Assembly: GCA_025506515.1 (NCBI GenBank)
Contig: CM046447.1
Span: forward strand, 85,313,248-85,377,247
From: Flaveria trinervia
Taxonomy: Eukaryota > Streptophyta > Magnoliopsida > Asterales > Asteraceae
Length of the DNA stretch: 64,000 nt
Direction: 5' to 3'
Shown: positions 21,277-32,574 of the stretch, piece by piece
How the letters are laid out: the number at the start of each line of letters is the position of its first letter
Position numbering within the stretch: the first letter of the stretch is position 1
Position numbers and translations under genes: made by a program
The notes under the pieces: generated by a model
The model's input: only the letters and a program-made list of their open reading frames with translations
What the model was told of the DNA's origin: nothing
Database searches by the model: none

Positions 21277-21306
21277 CCCGCGGCAAGGCGTGGGGTAATC
21301 TTCTGA
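21277..21306 (+). other. Candidate Helitron 3' terminus
   Basis: The hairpin CCCGCG (21277-21282) / CGTGGG (21289-21294) with a 6-base loop is followed 8 bases later by CTGA (CTRR type) and then T. This is the Helitron 3' end arrangement. No 5' end or Rep/helicase sequence was found. Confidence 0.35.
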
Positions 21307-21489
21307 TTAGTAATAAAAGTAGATCCGCAGAAGTGCTGAATTAATATCGTTCATTTAATACATTTCTTTTGGAATGGTGGACCACTAATTCTATCAAACA
21401 CATATTCTTCTTCGATGCGTTCAGTACCGGATCACATGCGTTGGTCTAACCGAAACTGTATTTCTAACCGTTATGGTACTGCCTATTTC

Positions 21490-21957
21490 AACCATTTTCA
21501 TTTGTTCACATGTAGAACCTAATTCCAATTTATTTTTTTTCGTTTATAAATCTCACTTACTTATTTAATCCAGTGTTATAAATTACAAATGCATACCAAA
21601 ACATACGGTATTCTTATATTTTATCTAAAATAGATATGCATATAAATAGTTAAAATCCTTACATTATTCATAGCATTGTTATTTATTACGTCGTTTGTTT
21701 TTTAAATCAAGTCCGACCAACCCGTGAAATGGGCTAGTAAAACGACTCAACGATAACTATATATTTTGAAAACTTTGTTGTTCTTAGTTAATTACGACAT
21801 TATAACCAAAATAATGTTTAAGACCTTTCCATCTTTCAAGACCGACAGGGGACTGTGGTCCTCTAACAAACATAAAAATCCAGACCCAGACAATTATTGA
21901 ATCTTGTGATTGATGTATGTTTTCTTGTTTTTATTATGCAACATATCGTTAATTTTA
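21490..21957 (+). repeat. Dispersed duplicated block, copy A (unoccupied site)
   Basis: Contains ATTTGTTCACATGTAGAACC near 21500 and a 190 bp stretch at 21710-21901 (TCAAGTCCGACCAACCCGT ... CAATTATTGA), continuing through ATCTTGTGATTGATG to about 21957. The same blocks recur at 23610-23880 and 28618-28680, where a MULE has inserted. Confidence 0.85.
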
Positions 21958-22215
21958 GGGCAAGGATATCCGGACACCCTGTCAGGGTATCCGGGCGTCC
22001 TTTGACTTTTCTTCACAGCCCGTGAAGACTCTTACGGACCGTGAGAGGGTTTGAAAGTTTTAAAATTTTGAATTAGGAACTCACAACCGTGAAGACTGTA
22101 ACGGGCCGTAACACAGCATCCATGAGAGCGTTCACGGCCCATAAAGGATTTCATTTACGGCATGTTAACCTCTTCACGGGCCGTGAAGGCTGTTGACGTG
22201 GTTTTTTTAATTATT
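21958..22215. repeat. Array of palindromic CACGGGCCGTGAA motifs
   Basis: Several copies of variants of TTCACGGGCCGTGAA, an almost perfect palindrome, embedded in non-coding sequence. Further copies occur at 22575-22650 (CTCACGGCCCGTAACC, TTACGGGCCATGAAG). This motif style occurs in untranslated parts of Tat/Athila-like Gypsy elements (recall). Confidence 0.65.
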
Positions 22216-22369
22216 TATCGGTTTTCGTGATTAATTGTTTTTTATAATTACTTTACGTGACGTATTATTCCTCGTAAAACATGTATCAATTATTTGACTT
22301 GATGTAAAATTTTATATTTATCGATATATATATATAGATACATTTTAGTTTTTTTATGAAACAATATCG

Positions 22370-22874
22370 ATCGAGATAAGTAAAATATCAGTCGAAGAAA
22401 TAATAAAAGGCATGCAAATGAAATTGGTTCTAACTCACGTGCAGTTGTTGAAAGTATTCCGGAACCAATTGATAACCATAACTGGCGGAATGACAGAAAT
22501 TGGTCTCGGAATATTATGTAGTTTTTACGAAATGGAGATGGTGAATTATGTTGAGTATGCAGTTATTACATGAAGTTCCCTCACGGCCCGTAACCTTTTT
22601 CAGGATAAAAGGGTTACGGGCCATGAAGTTCCCTCACGACCTGTAACCCTTTTATTTTTAAAAAAATAGTAATTTTGTTTTTTTAACAGATTATGCCATT
22701 GTGCAAGCATGTGCGTCTTGAGACCGAGCCCAAGGGTCAGGGAGATTTTTTAGACCCTCATCCGCATCTTCGTTTTCCGTGGGAAACCACGCCGCGTAGA
22801 CGGCTTTGAAGGTTATTAGGACGGCCCCTAAAAGGGACCCGTACCATCAACTGAGAGGTGATTGAGTCTGTGGG
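22370..22874 (+). pseudogene. Gypsy (Tat/Athila-like) remnant, unresolved
   Basis: From about 22692 a short readable stretch begins ATGCCATTGTGCAAGCATGT (MPLCKHVRLETEPKGQGDF...), with HPHLRFPWE soon after, before stops. It resembles short ORFs next to CACGGGCCGTG arrays in Asteraceae Gypsy elements, but I cannot place it in a domain. Treated as an element remnant. Confidence 0.3.
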
Positions 22875-23608
22875 TGTCACACCCCAACCTTGACGGCGGA
22901 ATCGTCGAGATGTGAGGGTTAAGATTGTTCATAACCACATAACGCTAATATTTAATCCAAATATTATAATCATAAATTTCAAATGTAACATTATAAACAT
23001 AAGTCTTAAATATGAAAATAAATATAACATAAGATGTAAATAATCCAAAACAATTTGTTTATTAAACTAGGTCCAATCCGAGATGTGGATAAACTTCAAA
23101 GAAGACATCAAACTTGTCTTTTCCCGAAACATATTAAAAATAAAAAGATCAACATAACGTTAGTGAGATTTCCATAGTTTTCATACATACATATATAAAA
23201 GATGACAATTCATGTCATAAGTTAGTGAGCAAAGTAACTAAGGATGTGTGAAAAATGTGACAATCAAGCCTTGACAGTTTACAAGATTACACGTTTATAA
23301 GATTACACGTTTACAAGATTATACGATTAGCTAAGTGTACTTGGATTACCAAGCAGGCTTGTCTCGCCCATAGATCTATGACGTCATGAGGCTAGCAATA
23401 GTGAATGATTGTACATATAATAGTCAACACATAGTAATTACTAAAGTTCAACTAACAACAACAAACAAGATGACTTGCCCAAGCGTTTATAATATTTAAA
23501 CGATTTTACAAGTGCATTAGTCATACGGTAACATATCTCGCCCCAAAGTGTAAAAATAAGAAAAAAGGGGTATAGAAATACTCACATGATAATAAAGGAT
23601 GAACAAAC
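22875..23608 (-). repeat. LTR-like fragment
   Basis: Starts TGTCACACCCCAACCTTGAC, the same type of terminus as the Gypsy-3 LTR family (TGTCACACCCCC), but the rest differs. It contains three short tandem units of ACAAGATTACACGTTT near 23280-23330. The opposite terminus is not recognisable, so it may be truncated. Confidence 0.45.
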
Positions 23609-23880
23609 CATTTCATTTGTTCACATGTAGAACCTAATTCCAATAATAGTCATACGGTAACATGTCTCACCCCAAAGTGTAGATCAAGTCCGACCAACCC
23701 GTAAAATGGACTAGTAAAACGACTCGACGGTAACTATATATTTTGAAAACTTTGTTGTTCTTAGTTAATTACTACATTATAACCGGAATAATGTTTAAGA
23801 CCTTTCCATCTTTTATTACCGACAGGGGATATTTGTGGTCCTCTAACAAACATAAAAATCCAGACCCAAACCATTATTGA
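23609..23880 (+). repeat. Dispersed duplicated block, copy B, left of the MULE
   Basis: Matches 21490-21901 with an internal rearrangement (the segment after CCTAATTCCAAT differs). It ends ...CATTATTGA, which is the left target duplication of the MULE. The block resumes at 28618. Confidence 0.85.
23872..23880. repeat. MULE target site duplication, left copy
   Basis: CATTATTGA, identical to 28609-28617. Nine base pairs is the Mutator hallmark. Confidence 0.9.
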
Positions 23881-24214
23881 GGGGAAATTTACCAATATGA
23901 CCATTTGACCAATTAATACTTACATAATAGCCTTTGACTATAAAAAACACCAAAGTAGACAACAAATGAGAATGGACACGTGGCAAACTATCGCCGGAAG
24001 GCGATACGTATACATGTTGTATCACTAAAATGCAAGCCCAGGCAATACACATTCATAATATATCGCCCCTTCTCGCCCTGATATTAAAAAAATTCAAATC
24101 TCGCTATGACTCGCCCTAACATGATTAGGTATCGCCTTTCATTAAAGATATTAAAAAATGTTATTTATTTCTGGCTAGACATATCGCCGGAATACCTGTT
24201 CCGTCTCGCCTCGC

Positions 24215-24365
24215 TTTCTTCTCCTGGGCCTTACATCGCCTGGGCCTCCCTTAGTCTGGGCCTTACATCGCCTGGGCCTCTCTTGGGCCTTACATCGCCT
24301 AGCCTCTCTTGGGCCTTGCATCGCCTGGGCCTCTCTTGGGTCGGACCTCCCTTCGCCTGGCCCTA
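24215..24365. repeat. Subterminal GC-rich tandem array of the MULE
   Basis: Degenerate tandem copies of a unit around TGGGCCTTACATCGCC (about 22-28 bp, five to six copies), a GC-rich island in AT-rich DNA. Subterminal arrays can act as transposase binding sites; that role here is inference. Confidence 0.75.
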
Positions 24366-24665
24366 ATGCAATATGGTATATCGGCCTGTTTGTTGAGCCC
24401 ACCAAATAAAAAGTCCTAATATAATATTAAGTATAATACTATCTACTATAATTTATAATGTAATAAATTTATAATTAATATATTTTATCTATCATAATTA
24501 ATGTAATAATACTATATATAATATGATAACGCTTACAAATTTGTAACACACAGTTTCATCCATCTTCCATCTTATCTCATTTCACACATATAAAAACTTT
24601 CAAACATGTTTGTTAACATTGTTGTTTGCAGCGGTGGAAAATAGAAGTTTAATAACGAAATCGAA

Positions 24666-25130
24666 GAGTATGTTCTTATAAGAGTTCGGTGTAATCGACG
24701 GGCAATCTCTTTATCGGTCAATATTACATTTGAAGAATTAAATAATCCTGTTTTAAGTATATTTGGTTTTAAAAAGCGTATAAGATTACGCTATAAAATG
24801 TCTACATACACTCGTTCAATTGACATATTGAATGATAATGACTGTTTATTTTTTATAAATCTTGTCATTAATGATCCAAATCATATTTTTACCTTATATG
24901 TTAGTGAAGAAGATGATGCTAGTAGTAGTTTCGTAACAATAGAAAATAATGATTTACAAGAAGAAAAATTTGATTTAAATGATAGTTTTGAAAAAAAGAA
25001 ATTTTCTACTAATTTTGATGAAGATTATGAGTTTAAAATTCTAGTTACAGATTATCATGCATTGCCTGATTCTTTGCCCGATCCCACAGATATGATTTTA
25101 AAAATTATAAGTCGTCGTCTTCAAATGTAA
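24666..25130 (+). pseudogene. MULE transposase N-terminal exon
   Basis: The frame is open from about 24666 and includes the 110-codon ORF with ATG at 24798, so that ATG is probably internal. Upstream residues VNITFEELNNPVLSIFGFK and the later acidic tail (VSEEDDASSS, NFDEDYEFK) match the poorly conserved N-terminal region of plant MuDR proteins. It ends in TAA at 25128-25130, after which similarity resumes in another frame. Confidence 0.55.
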
Positions 25131-25139
25131 AAGAAGGTC

Positions 25140-26080
25140 ACTCTTTTAACACTAAAGACGATCTCCAACTGGAACTAGGTAAAATATGTATTAATTATTG
25201 TTTTGAGTTAAAACTCGAGCGATCATAAAAAAAATTTGAAGCATCATGTCAAAACAAAGAATGCAGTTGGCGTATTAGAGCATATGCGTTTGAAAGTTCA
25301 AATATTTTTCAAGTTAGGTATTTTAACGATATCCATACTTGTTCGAGAATACTGACTTATCCCAATATTCATCAAGCTAAACAAAAAGGTTGTTGGTCAT
25401 ATTATTAAAGATCAACTTAAAGACAGTGAACAAATATATCATGGTAAAGAAATTATGAATGATTTTAGGTTAAATTATAAAATTGATTTATCTTATCAAC
25501 AAGCTTGAAGGGGAAAAAATATGCTCTTCAACTTTTAAATGGGTCACCCGAGAAATCATTTGAAGATCTTCCTCTTTATTGTTATAATTTAAAGAAAGCG
25601 AACCTCGTAAGTGTGACCCACATTACAACAGATGAAAGTGGACGTTTTGATATGTTTTTTTGTGGCTATTGGTCTTGCGGTAAGTATTTTTGTTATCTTT
25701 TATAAATTAACAAATTATTATATAATATTACTTACTAAATTAATTTAATTGTTTTTATTTAGATTCACTGTTTTGTGAGACATTTACGACATTTGATTGT
25801 CATAGACGGTGCACATTTAAAAGGTAAATATTTGGGTACTATGTTTTTGGTTGTAGCAATGGATGGCAACAATCAAATTCTACTAATAGCATATGGTGTT
25901 GGAATAACAAAGAGCGGAGATTCGTGGACCTAGTTTTTGAGTAGGCTTAAAAAGGGTATTAGTATTAATCCGCATTTAGCAATTAAATCTAATCGTGCTG
26001 CATCAATCGATGTAGCAATATCCGGATTAGAATCTCCATATCAGGTTATAAGTTCAGTTGATGAGGTAAAAATATTGTAA
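25140..26080 (+). pseudogene. MULE transposase (MuDR type) core, broken
   Basis: Translation in successive frames shows the N-terminal zinc-binding part (CQNKECSWRIRAYAFE ... HTC), then GKKYALQLLNGSPEKSF, LPLYCYNLK, THITTDESGRFDMFF, then the DDE core VIDGAHLKGKYLG with MDGNNQILLIAYGVG. Lesions: Trp to TAG in SGDSWT*F (about 25932) and the second catalytic Asp changed to Asn (KSNRAAS near 25990). A possible intron with GTAAGT lies at 25680-25761, ending TTTATTTAG. The SWIM finger and C terminus are missing. It would cut and join TIR ends in the nucleus. Confidence 0.85.
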
Positions 26081-26230
26081 ATTTAATAATAATTGTAAAT
26101 TAAAAAATATTGGTGGACCTGATTTGTCTACTTAAGGGTGATAATTGTAATGTGTATGCCAACAGATCAGAATCTCCGTATCCGGTTATAAGTTTAGTTG
26201 ATGAGGTAAAAATATTGTAAATTTAATAAT
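26030..26230 (+). repeat. Local duplication of about 65 bp inside the MULE
   Basis: GAATCTCCATATCAGGTTAT ... GATGAGGTAAAAATATTG (26030-26092) is repeated at 26168-26230 with a few substitutions. It follows the transposase core and precedes the Ulp1-like exons. Confidence 0.85.
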
Positions 26231-26279
26231 TATTATGTTGTCATAAACGTACAACTAATATTTAAAATTGTTTAAACAT

Positions 26280-26796
26280 TGCAGCTTTACATTCCACTTA
26301 ATGTTGATAATTTACACCGGTTACTACTAAAGGTGGATATTCATAACTGGACTGTGTATGTATATAACAGGTATACAATTTATTTTATTTAGTTATTTTA
26401 TAAATTTTAATTAATAACTTAGACTTACTGTATTTATATATATATTTTTTAACAGTCTTCCTACATTCAAGCCCAAAGAAACTAACAACTAATTGAAAGT
26501 TTATGAAAATCAATTCGTAATTAGTTATTCAATAATCAATTTTATGGCAATCATGGAGTTGTTGTTCCACTGCAAATATACAAGAAATTGTTTCATCTAA
26601 TGTGCCAATACAAGCAGCAGGGTCGGGAGATTGCGGGGTGTGGGTGTGTCTGTTTGTAGAATGTTTAATTAAAGGCGAAGACGTTATGTTACCACTCGAT
26701 ACCAGTCAAACTCCTCAAAATTTTCGTGATAGATTTGCAGAGTTGGTAGCATCAAATGTAATGACTAGAATGAAAGAAAATGTAAAAAACAAATAG
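26280..26796 (+). pseudogene. Ulp1-like (C48 peptidase) fragment, plus strand
   Basis: First block (26284-26370): YIPLNVDNLHRLLLKVDIH then WTVYVYN, matching the Ulp1 core around the catalytic His (HW, here HR) and Asp (YDS, here YNS). After an intron-like stretch the second block (26602-26796) reads IQAAGSGDCGVWVCLFVECL with the catalytic Gln and Cys region, ending in a stop at 26794-26796. Cys-48 proteases remove SUMO from targets. The His neighbour and Asp are changed and a stop-rich gap separates the blocks, so activity is unlikely. It lies downstream of the transposase in the same orientation. Confidence 0.65.
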
Positions 26797-27299
26797 ATTA
26801 TGTATGTTTCATATCTATGTTATTATATTAAATCTATATATTTTGTTTCAGATCTATAATGTGAATTAATTTTACATCGTAGAATGTGGATTTATGAACA
26901 ATAGTTGAATGTGGCTTTATGAACAAGGACTGCTACGAAAAATAATAATATGAAATAAATACATCATATATAATATTATAATAAAATCATTACAACTAAT
27001 ACAATAAAATTCTAACGAGGACGGAATAAGCTACACCAGAAATAAAATTGATCAGCTATGAACCGTCTATACAACTTACACATATCCTTAAAATTTTCAC
27101 CACAATCTATGGGTTTCCCCGTAACCAAATGTTCCATCAACATTGAAACGTAAACTCCTTTATTACCTCTTAAGTTTTAGGGAGATGTAAGATAATCTTC
27201 ATTTACTTCAATCTCAATGGTTGTTTAGACTTTTTCCAAAAATGGAGGTTTACTAAAAGAGCGCCAAAATACACACATATTTTCATTAACAACGGGTGA
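26797..27299. other. MULE interior, no readable domain
   Basis: AT-rich, stop-laden. Minus-strand translation near 27060-27290 shows short peptide stretches without a recognisable family. Confidence 0.4.
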
Positions 27300-28010
27300 A
27301 CCAACCGAACAAATTTATCACCACCTATTTCTTCATCACAGAAAATCTTTAATTTTACTGTTCGCAGATTAACACGAACAAATACTCATTCTTGACTCTA
27401 AATACACAAAGGAAAATATACATAATCAATATCTGAAAAAGAGGAATACGGTTTGAACTTTCCATCTGCAAAAAAACAGCATGCTTGCTACACAAGTCGG
27501 TTAAAAAATCAAAAAATTGTGGAGGCAATATACTCCAACGTATATTCGACAACGCATTCTTGTAAAGCTTTCTTTGTCTCCAATTCATCATTTCTTAATA
27601 TCCAATCTTCAATGTGCTAAATAAAAATGTTTATATTAATACAATAAAAAAATGTATAGTATAAAATAAATTTAACAATAATGGATACAAACGCTACCAC
27701 TGCGGTAAAACAACCGTTGTAGACCGAGTAAAATACCGCAAATTTTTTTGTCAAGTTTTGTTGTTGTAAAAAATATAGCAGAATAACAAAAAGGTGCATC
27801 CCCTTTATTATAAAAATCAATAACATATGTTGACCATTTATCTGATTCATCATCTAGAATGACCCATTTACGTACTGAAGATGGTCTGCCTTGAACATCT
27901 TCTTGTGCATGATGACAGTTTCTAGCGGGTTTTCTTCCGGGTTTTGAACAATGGAAGGTGAAGATTCTTGTTGATTCCTTGGACGCCTCCGTTTATTCAT
28001 GAATCAAAAT
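27300..28010 (-). pseudogene. Second Ulp1-like remnant, minus strand
   Basis: On the minus strand, after a splice-acceptor-like TTTTTTTGCAG, one frame reads DGKFKPYSSFSDIDYVYFPL followed by two stops and then VFVRVNLRTVKLKIF, the pattern of the C48 core (D-x-VYxPxx...WVLxxxDL). The longer ORFs 27355-27591 and 27617-27853 lie in other frames of the same region. An upstream part (27860-28010) contains KRRRPRNQQESS, a possible start. It is convergent with the plus-strand Ulp1 fragment. The family call is moderate, based on spacing of hydrophobics and aromatics. Confidence 0.4.
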
Positions 28011-28608
28011 GAAGGTTTCGGCACAGGTTGAGAACAATATTGATATTTCTCCATAGAGTTATATTTTTAGAAAGTAAGAGACTTTTTTAGATAGTGAATG
28101 AAATTAGCTAATGTTATGGGTATTTATACTAATATTTATAATTTTCTTTTTATTTAATTTTTTATCTTAAATATTTTAAAGATTGCAAAGCTTAGCTAAT
28201 TTCAAATTGTAGTGGGCTGAGTTTTCAAATTTAAATATTTAATTAGTGGGTTTTTTAAAGATGAGCTTGTTTGAAATGGGCTGTTTGTGTTTTATATTTA
28301 ACACGAGCTGGGTTTAATTTAAATGTAATGAGCTAGGTTTAATTGAGATGGGCTGGTTGGTGGGGTGGGAGATGGGGTGGGAGATGAGCAGGTGAGATTT
28401 TTAACTGATTGTCTTGCCGGCGTATCGCCAGTCAACAGCGATACATATGGAGAATTGTATCGTTCATGTCTCACTTTTTTAATGGATTTGACGATATACA
28501 TGAATTTGTATCGTTAGGTGCCAATATATTGGTTATTTTTGCAAATATTGAAGTCAATGACTACTACTCAAAACCATATTGGTCAAATTGTCAATATGTT
28601 AATTTTCC

Positions 28609-28617
28609 CATTATTGA
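28609..28617. repeat. MULE target site duplication, right copy
   Basis: CATTATTGA, identical to 23872-23880. Beyond it the duplicated block B resumes (ATCTTGTGATTGAT). Confidence 0.9.
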
Positions 28618-28910
28618 ATCTTGTGATTGATTTCTGTTTTCTTGCTTTTATTGTGCATCATATCGTTAATTTTATTCCCCTTTTTCACCTTTACAACCGC
28701 ATATAATTCCTTAGCTTTTAGTGTTCACTACCCCACGGTCATAATCACAAACATCAAACTATTTGTTTTTAGAAGTCCTGATAAGTGAAATAAAGCTTTA
28801 AATTCTTCTATCACATATGATGAAAATTAATGACTTAAGCCACATTTTAAAGGGAACTATGAAGAAGAACAAAGGTGTGTCGAAAACCAGCTGTTGATTA
28901 CGGTTTACGT
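28618..28910 (+). other. Continuation of duplicated block B, then unassigned DNA
   Basis: 28618-28675 matches 21902-21957 (TTTTCTTG..TTTTATT, CATATCGTTAATTTTA). After that the two copies diverge. No gene. Confidence 0.7.
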
Positions 28911-29941
28911 CAGGGGCGGACATATGTGTCATTGAATGGTAGCCTCCGCTACCCTCAACTTATTATGGTAGTGTAAAAAAAATTACGGTTCTATGAAAAA
29001 AATGTTACGGTTTTACGTTACCCTTAAGTAAAATTACGTTACCCCTAAAAAATTTTAACTCAACATTTCATATTTTATAAATAAAAGTCTAATAACTTAA
29101 AAACAAACAACGCATTCTATAAAAACATAAAAAGCCATTACCTATTACCAATAATATAAAAACTGAAAATACCTATTACCTAACCCAATACAATAATAAC
29201 CCAAAATAAAAATTAATATATACTAATTATCAAGTTTTGTATGCATTGTAAGTTGTATTATGTGTTTTATAGATTGTACCCATATTTTTTCTTTTTTTTT
29301 ATCTTTAACCTTTTTATTTTAACACAATATTTTTATAGCTTTTATAATTTAGTCTCAATATTTTTACTTTTAATTTTGGTCCCCTATACTTTTCATGTTT
29401 TACAATATTTCCATTACACATTTCGGTCTAAAAACTCGGGATTTGAAAGATGAATTAAGGATTTGATTTTGAAATTTGGGATAAAATTGTGTTATTTGTA
29501 AATGTAATTTGTAATATTTTTGTGTTATTTTTCATAAAATTAAGGATTTGAAAAATGAAAAACAAGTTCTTATTTAGATTGTGTTATTTTTTTTTCTTTG
29601 TTTTATCGACACCTGAAGCTAGCATGTTTTATCAGTTGTAATCGCAACCGTTAAAAAATGATTTTCTAAAGGTGAAGCTTATCAAGATGGAATTAAGGAA
29701 TCGACAGTGCGGAAAACATTTGAATAATGCTCTAGTATGTGTGGTTGAAAGCAAAATACTTGACAAAATAACAAATGAGGATGTAATGCTTCATTTTCAA
29801 GTTATGAAAAATTGAAAAGAAGAGTTTTGATATCTATTAAGTATTTATTTAAATTTTTTTATCTTTTTTTTTCTTTTATTTATATACATGTACAGTAAAA
29901 AAATACATTACCCCTTAACTTGTATTTTACATCCGTCACTT
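28911..29941 (+). mobile_element. hAT-like element with transposase C-terminal remnant
   Basis: Left end CAGGGGCGGACATATG is a common plant hAT terminus. The right end reads ATCCGTCACTT, imperfectly complementary. Flanking 8-mers GTTTACGT (28903-28910) and GTTAACGT (29942-29949) match at 7 of 8 positions, the hAT duplication length. The interior is AT-rich. At 29685-29812 the plus strand reads MELRNRQCGKHLNNALVCVV, soon followed by EDVMLHFQVMKN, resembling the dimerisation tail of TTF-type hAT transposases. No complete transposase remains. Confidence 0.68.
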
Positions 29942-31043
29942 GTTAACGTGCTAAGAGTGAACAAAGATGACACAATGTCGACTGTTATCGATTCATCTCA
30001 AAAAACTGTATGCTCGTGGCGGAAGGCTTTCATCTCTAGGATCAAATTTCTTGAAAACCAATGTTTACCCCTATAAAATAATATATTGATATTCTTGAAA
30101 GAGATAGTAAAGAGAAGGAATGATGAACTGCGTTCAAGTAAGTAGGATTGCAACTTATAGAGTCGATGTTTGACATAAGTATTCGAATGGTTGCACATAC
30201 ATAATACACTATTTGATCGACTAATTTAGGGTTTGAACTTTGAAGTATAGATTCCTACAAATTGTTTTTTCTCAACTAATGTGGAATTAATAGTTTAATA
30301 GTGTACTATAAATCATTTGACATTTAACACGACCAAACAATATTAATAAAATTTTTATGAACCCTTAACCCATTTGTCACAATTCATAAAATTTAAGTGT
30401 TTGATGCGTACACATACACAAAGTTAAAGACAAGAAACTAAACCGTTGTCAAGGTCGTGATCACGGAGAAGATTTAGCATCATGGAAACAAAGAGAAATA
30501 AAAATCGTGAATGCTTGATTCTTCATATACGGTTTACTTATCGATTCTAGTCTCATTGAAAACTAAAAGTTGTCACGGACTTCACACGATCAATCAAAAC
30601 AAACACAACATTATCCAATGATGAACTTCGGCACGAAGAACATAAAACATGATTTTTATTTGATTTGTGCATGGTCACCATTTTTTCTGGCCAATCATAA
30701 AATACTTTGTATTTTTGAAAAAGTTTGATGTTTTAAAAATTTTTTGAATTTTATAAAAAATTATTTCCTTAGAAATAACATTAGTAAAAATATCTCTTGC
30801 TTAATTTATTAATAAAATATTTTAATCTAAAATAAAATAAAATAATATTATAAGTAATTAATATGATTATTAAATAATAGAGAGAAGCAAAAAAAATTTG
30901 TTAAGGAACAATATGATGTTGACATGTGTCTTTTCAGATCTTCTTACTCTAATTACTCTAATAAAATGGTCAATGTGGTGGCACGTGTCAGCACCACAAT
31001 CATCATCATCAAAATTTTCCCGCATTTCTCTCTTATTAAATAA
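29942..31043. other. AT-rich intergenic DNA
   Basis: No ORF with recognisable content. 30715-30900 is especially AT-rich. Confidence 0.5.
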
Positions 31044-31829
31044 CTAGGTTAGTATCCTGTGTATACACTTATTGAATAAATAAAATAATAAATAATTAGT
31101 AAGTTATAAAACCATGTTTGAATATAAAATATGATTATAAATGCATATGAGTAGTTATTTCAAATAAATAAATAATAGATAGGTTATAGATAGATAGATA
31201 TATAGATAAATAGATAGTAAAAAACTCATTTATTAAAGGATTATAGTTAGTAATAAACACGAAAAATTACAGTATGATATTCTAATATAAGATTTGTATA
31301 AAATTATATATATGTACTTGTTCAAGAGATAAAACATTATATTATTTTAAACTCTTTTATCTAAATAGTTTTACTATTAAATATTTGTTTTAAGATTTTC
31401 TTATAAAAATTTATTGTTTATAAAAATCTTGATTATTAAAAACTGAAGTTTCTAATTATTTTGGTTGTTTTAATAAAACTACTTTTAGAAAATTCTATAT
31501 TTTTATAATTAATTTAAAAAAACATTGATTTAAAATATTTTGTTTCAAAAGGTTCAATGTTTTATAATATATATGAATTTTAATTTTCTTAACAAAATTT
31601 ATTTTTAAAAACATAGTTTGATTTTAAAAAATTTAAATGAGAGAGAAAAATGTATCAATTGACCAAATTAATTTTTATGAAGAGAGAAAATTTTTTTGAT
31701 TGTTTAAATTACTTTAATACCTTTTTGGAGGGAAATAAAATGATGATGTTTAGAAAAATGACAAGTGTCATAAATGTAGTTTAAGAAGATGACAATTGAC
31801 AAAAGAAACCTTATTTTATTAGTATCTAT
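31044..31829 (-). mobile_element. Helitron-like element, minus orientation (AT-rich, non-coding)
   Basis: On the minus strand the 3' end reads GTGTATACAC (a palindrome), AGGATACTAAC, then CTAG followed by T, the CTRR pattern. The 5' side near 31829 reads GATACTAATAAAATAAGG, similar to plant Helitron starts, but a clean TC start is not visible. No Rep/helicase. A related 3' end occurs at 43932-43935 on plus. The right boundary coincides with the solo LTR insertion. Confidence 0.45.
31186..31217. repeat. GATA-type microsatellite
   Basis: Short imperfect run of TAGA/GATA tetranucleotides inside the Helitron-like segment. Confidence 0.8.
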
Positions 31830-32569
31830 TGTCACACTCGTGCTAAAAGCGAAAACACGGGGATGTAACGAGACGGGATCGTCATAACACATGATAAACA
31901 ATAGAGATGCAATATAATAAATGATGACAAAGCGTGTCATGACGACACCTAACACAAAGGAGACTTGTGTCGTGTTTAGTCAATATTCACGACAACATAG
32001 CCATAAGCATAACATGAAACATGATTCACATGAACAAGAAGATAACACTACAATGTATTTCCCACAACCCGGGAACAAGTATCAAAAGTATGATGCTGTT
32101 TAAAGCAAACTACAACAATGTTCCAAGAAGACAATGTTCGCTAAGCATGTTTAGTCTCAAAATGCATCCTAGGGTCTCCACTAAGGCAACACACCTAGAT
32201 CTTCAATTAGCATTGTCACCTGAAAAGATATGCTCAAAATGGTCAACAAAATTGTTGGTGAGCTCGCAGGTTTTAGTAGTAAATAAGTAATTGATGTTGT
32301 ATAATAATTCTTGTGGAATACCGTGAATACAGTTATAAGTAAGCAAAATCACATGACATGAGCTTTACAACCAAACCTAACGACGTACACACAGAATCTT
32401 ATCGGAATATATTCACCCAAGGCCCGTTCCTGGCTACGGTTGGTACTAACTAGTATACCAACCATGAAGGCGGGAGGTGTCAACCCAGTAGTACTACCAA
32501 TACCTATCCGTCGGTTCCCACACCGGAATTAAATGGTTGTAAAGAAAGTACCACACAGCGAACTCAAGT

Positions 32570-32574
32570 ATGTA
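32570..32574. repeat. Gypsy-2 target site duplication, left copy
   Basis: ATGTA, repeated exactly at 41736-41740. The intact paralogous LTR near 52707-52725 has a single ATGTA at this site. Confidence 0.95.

Larger units (their letters stand above)
23881..28608 (+). mobile_element. Mutator-like element with MuDR transposase and Ulp1-like sequences
   Basis: 4.7 kb element. Left end GGGGAAATTTACCAATATGA, right end (complemented) GGAAAATTAACATATTGAC, both followed by a version of ATTTGACCAAT: imperfect TIRs. Flanked by perfect 9 bp repeats. An unoccupied copy of the target occurs at 21893-21901. Inside lie a decayed MULE transposase (24666-26080), a C48/Ulp1-like fragment on plus (26280-26796) and another on minus (27300-27480). 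MULEs with Ulp1 domains (the Kaonashi/CUMULE class) are known in plants. All coding parts contain stops, so the element is dead. Confidence 0.9.
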
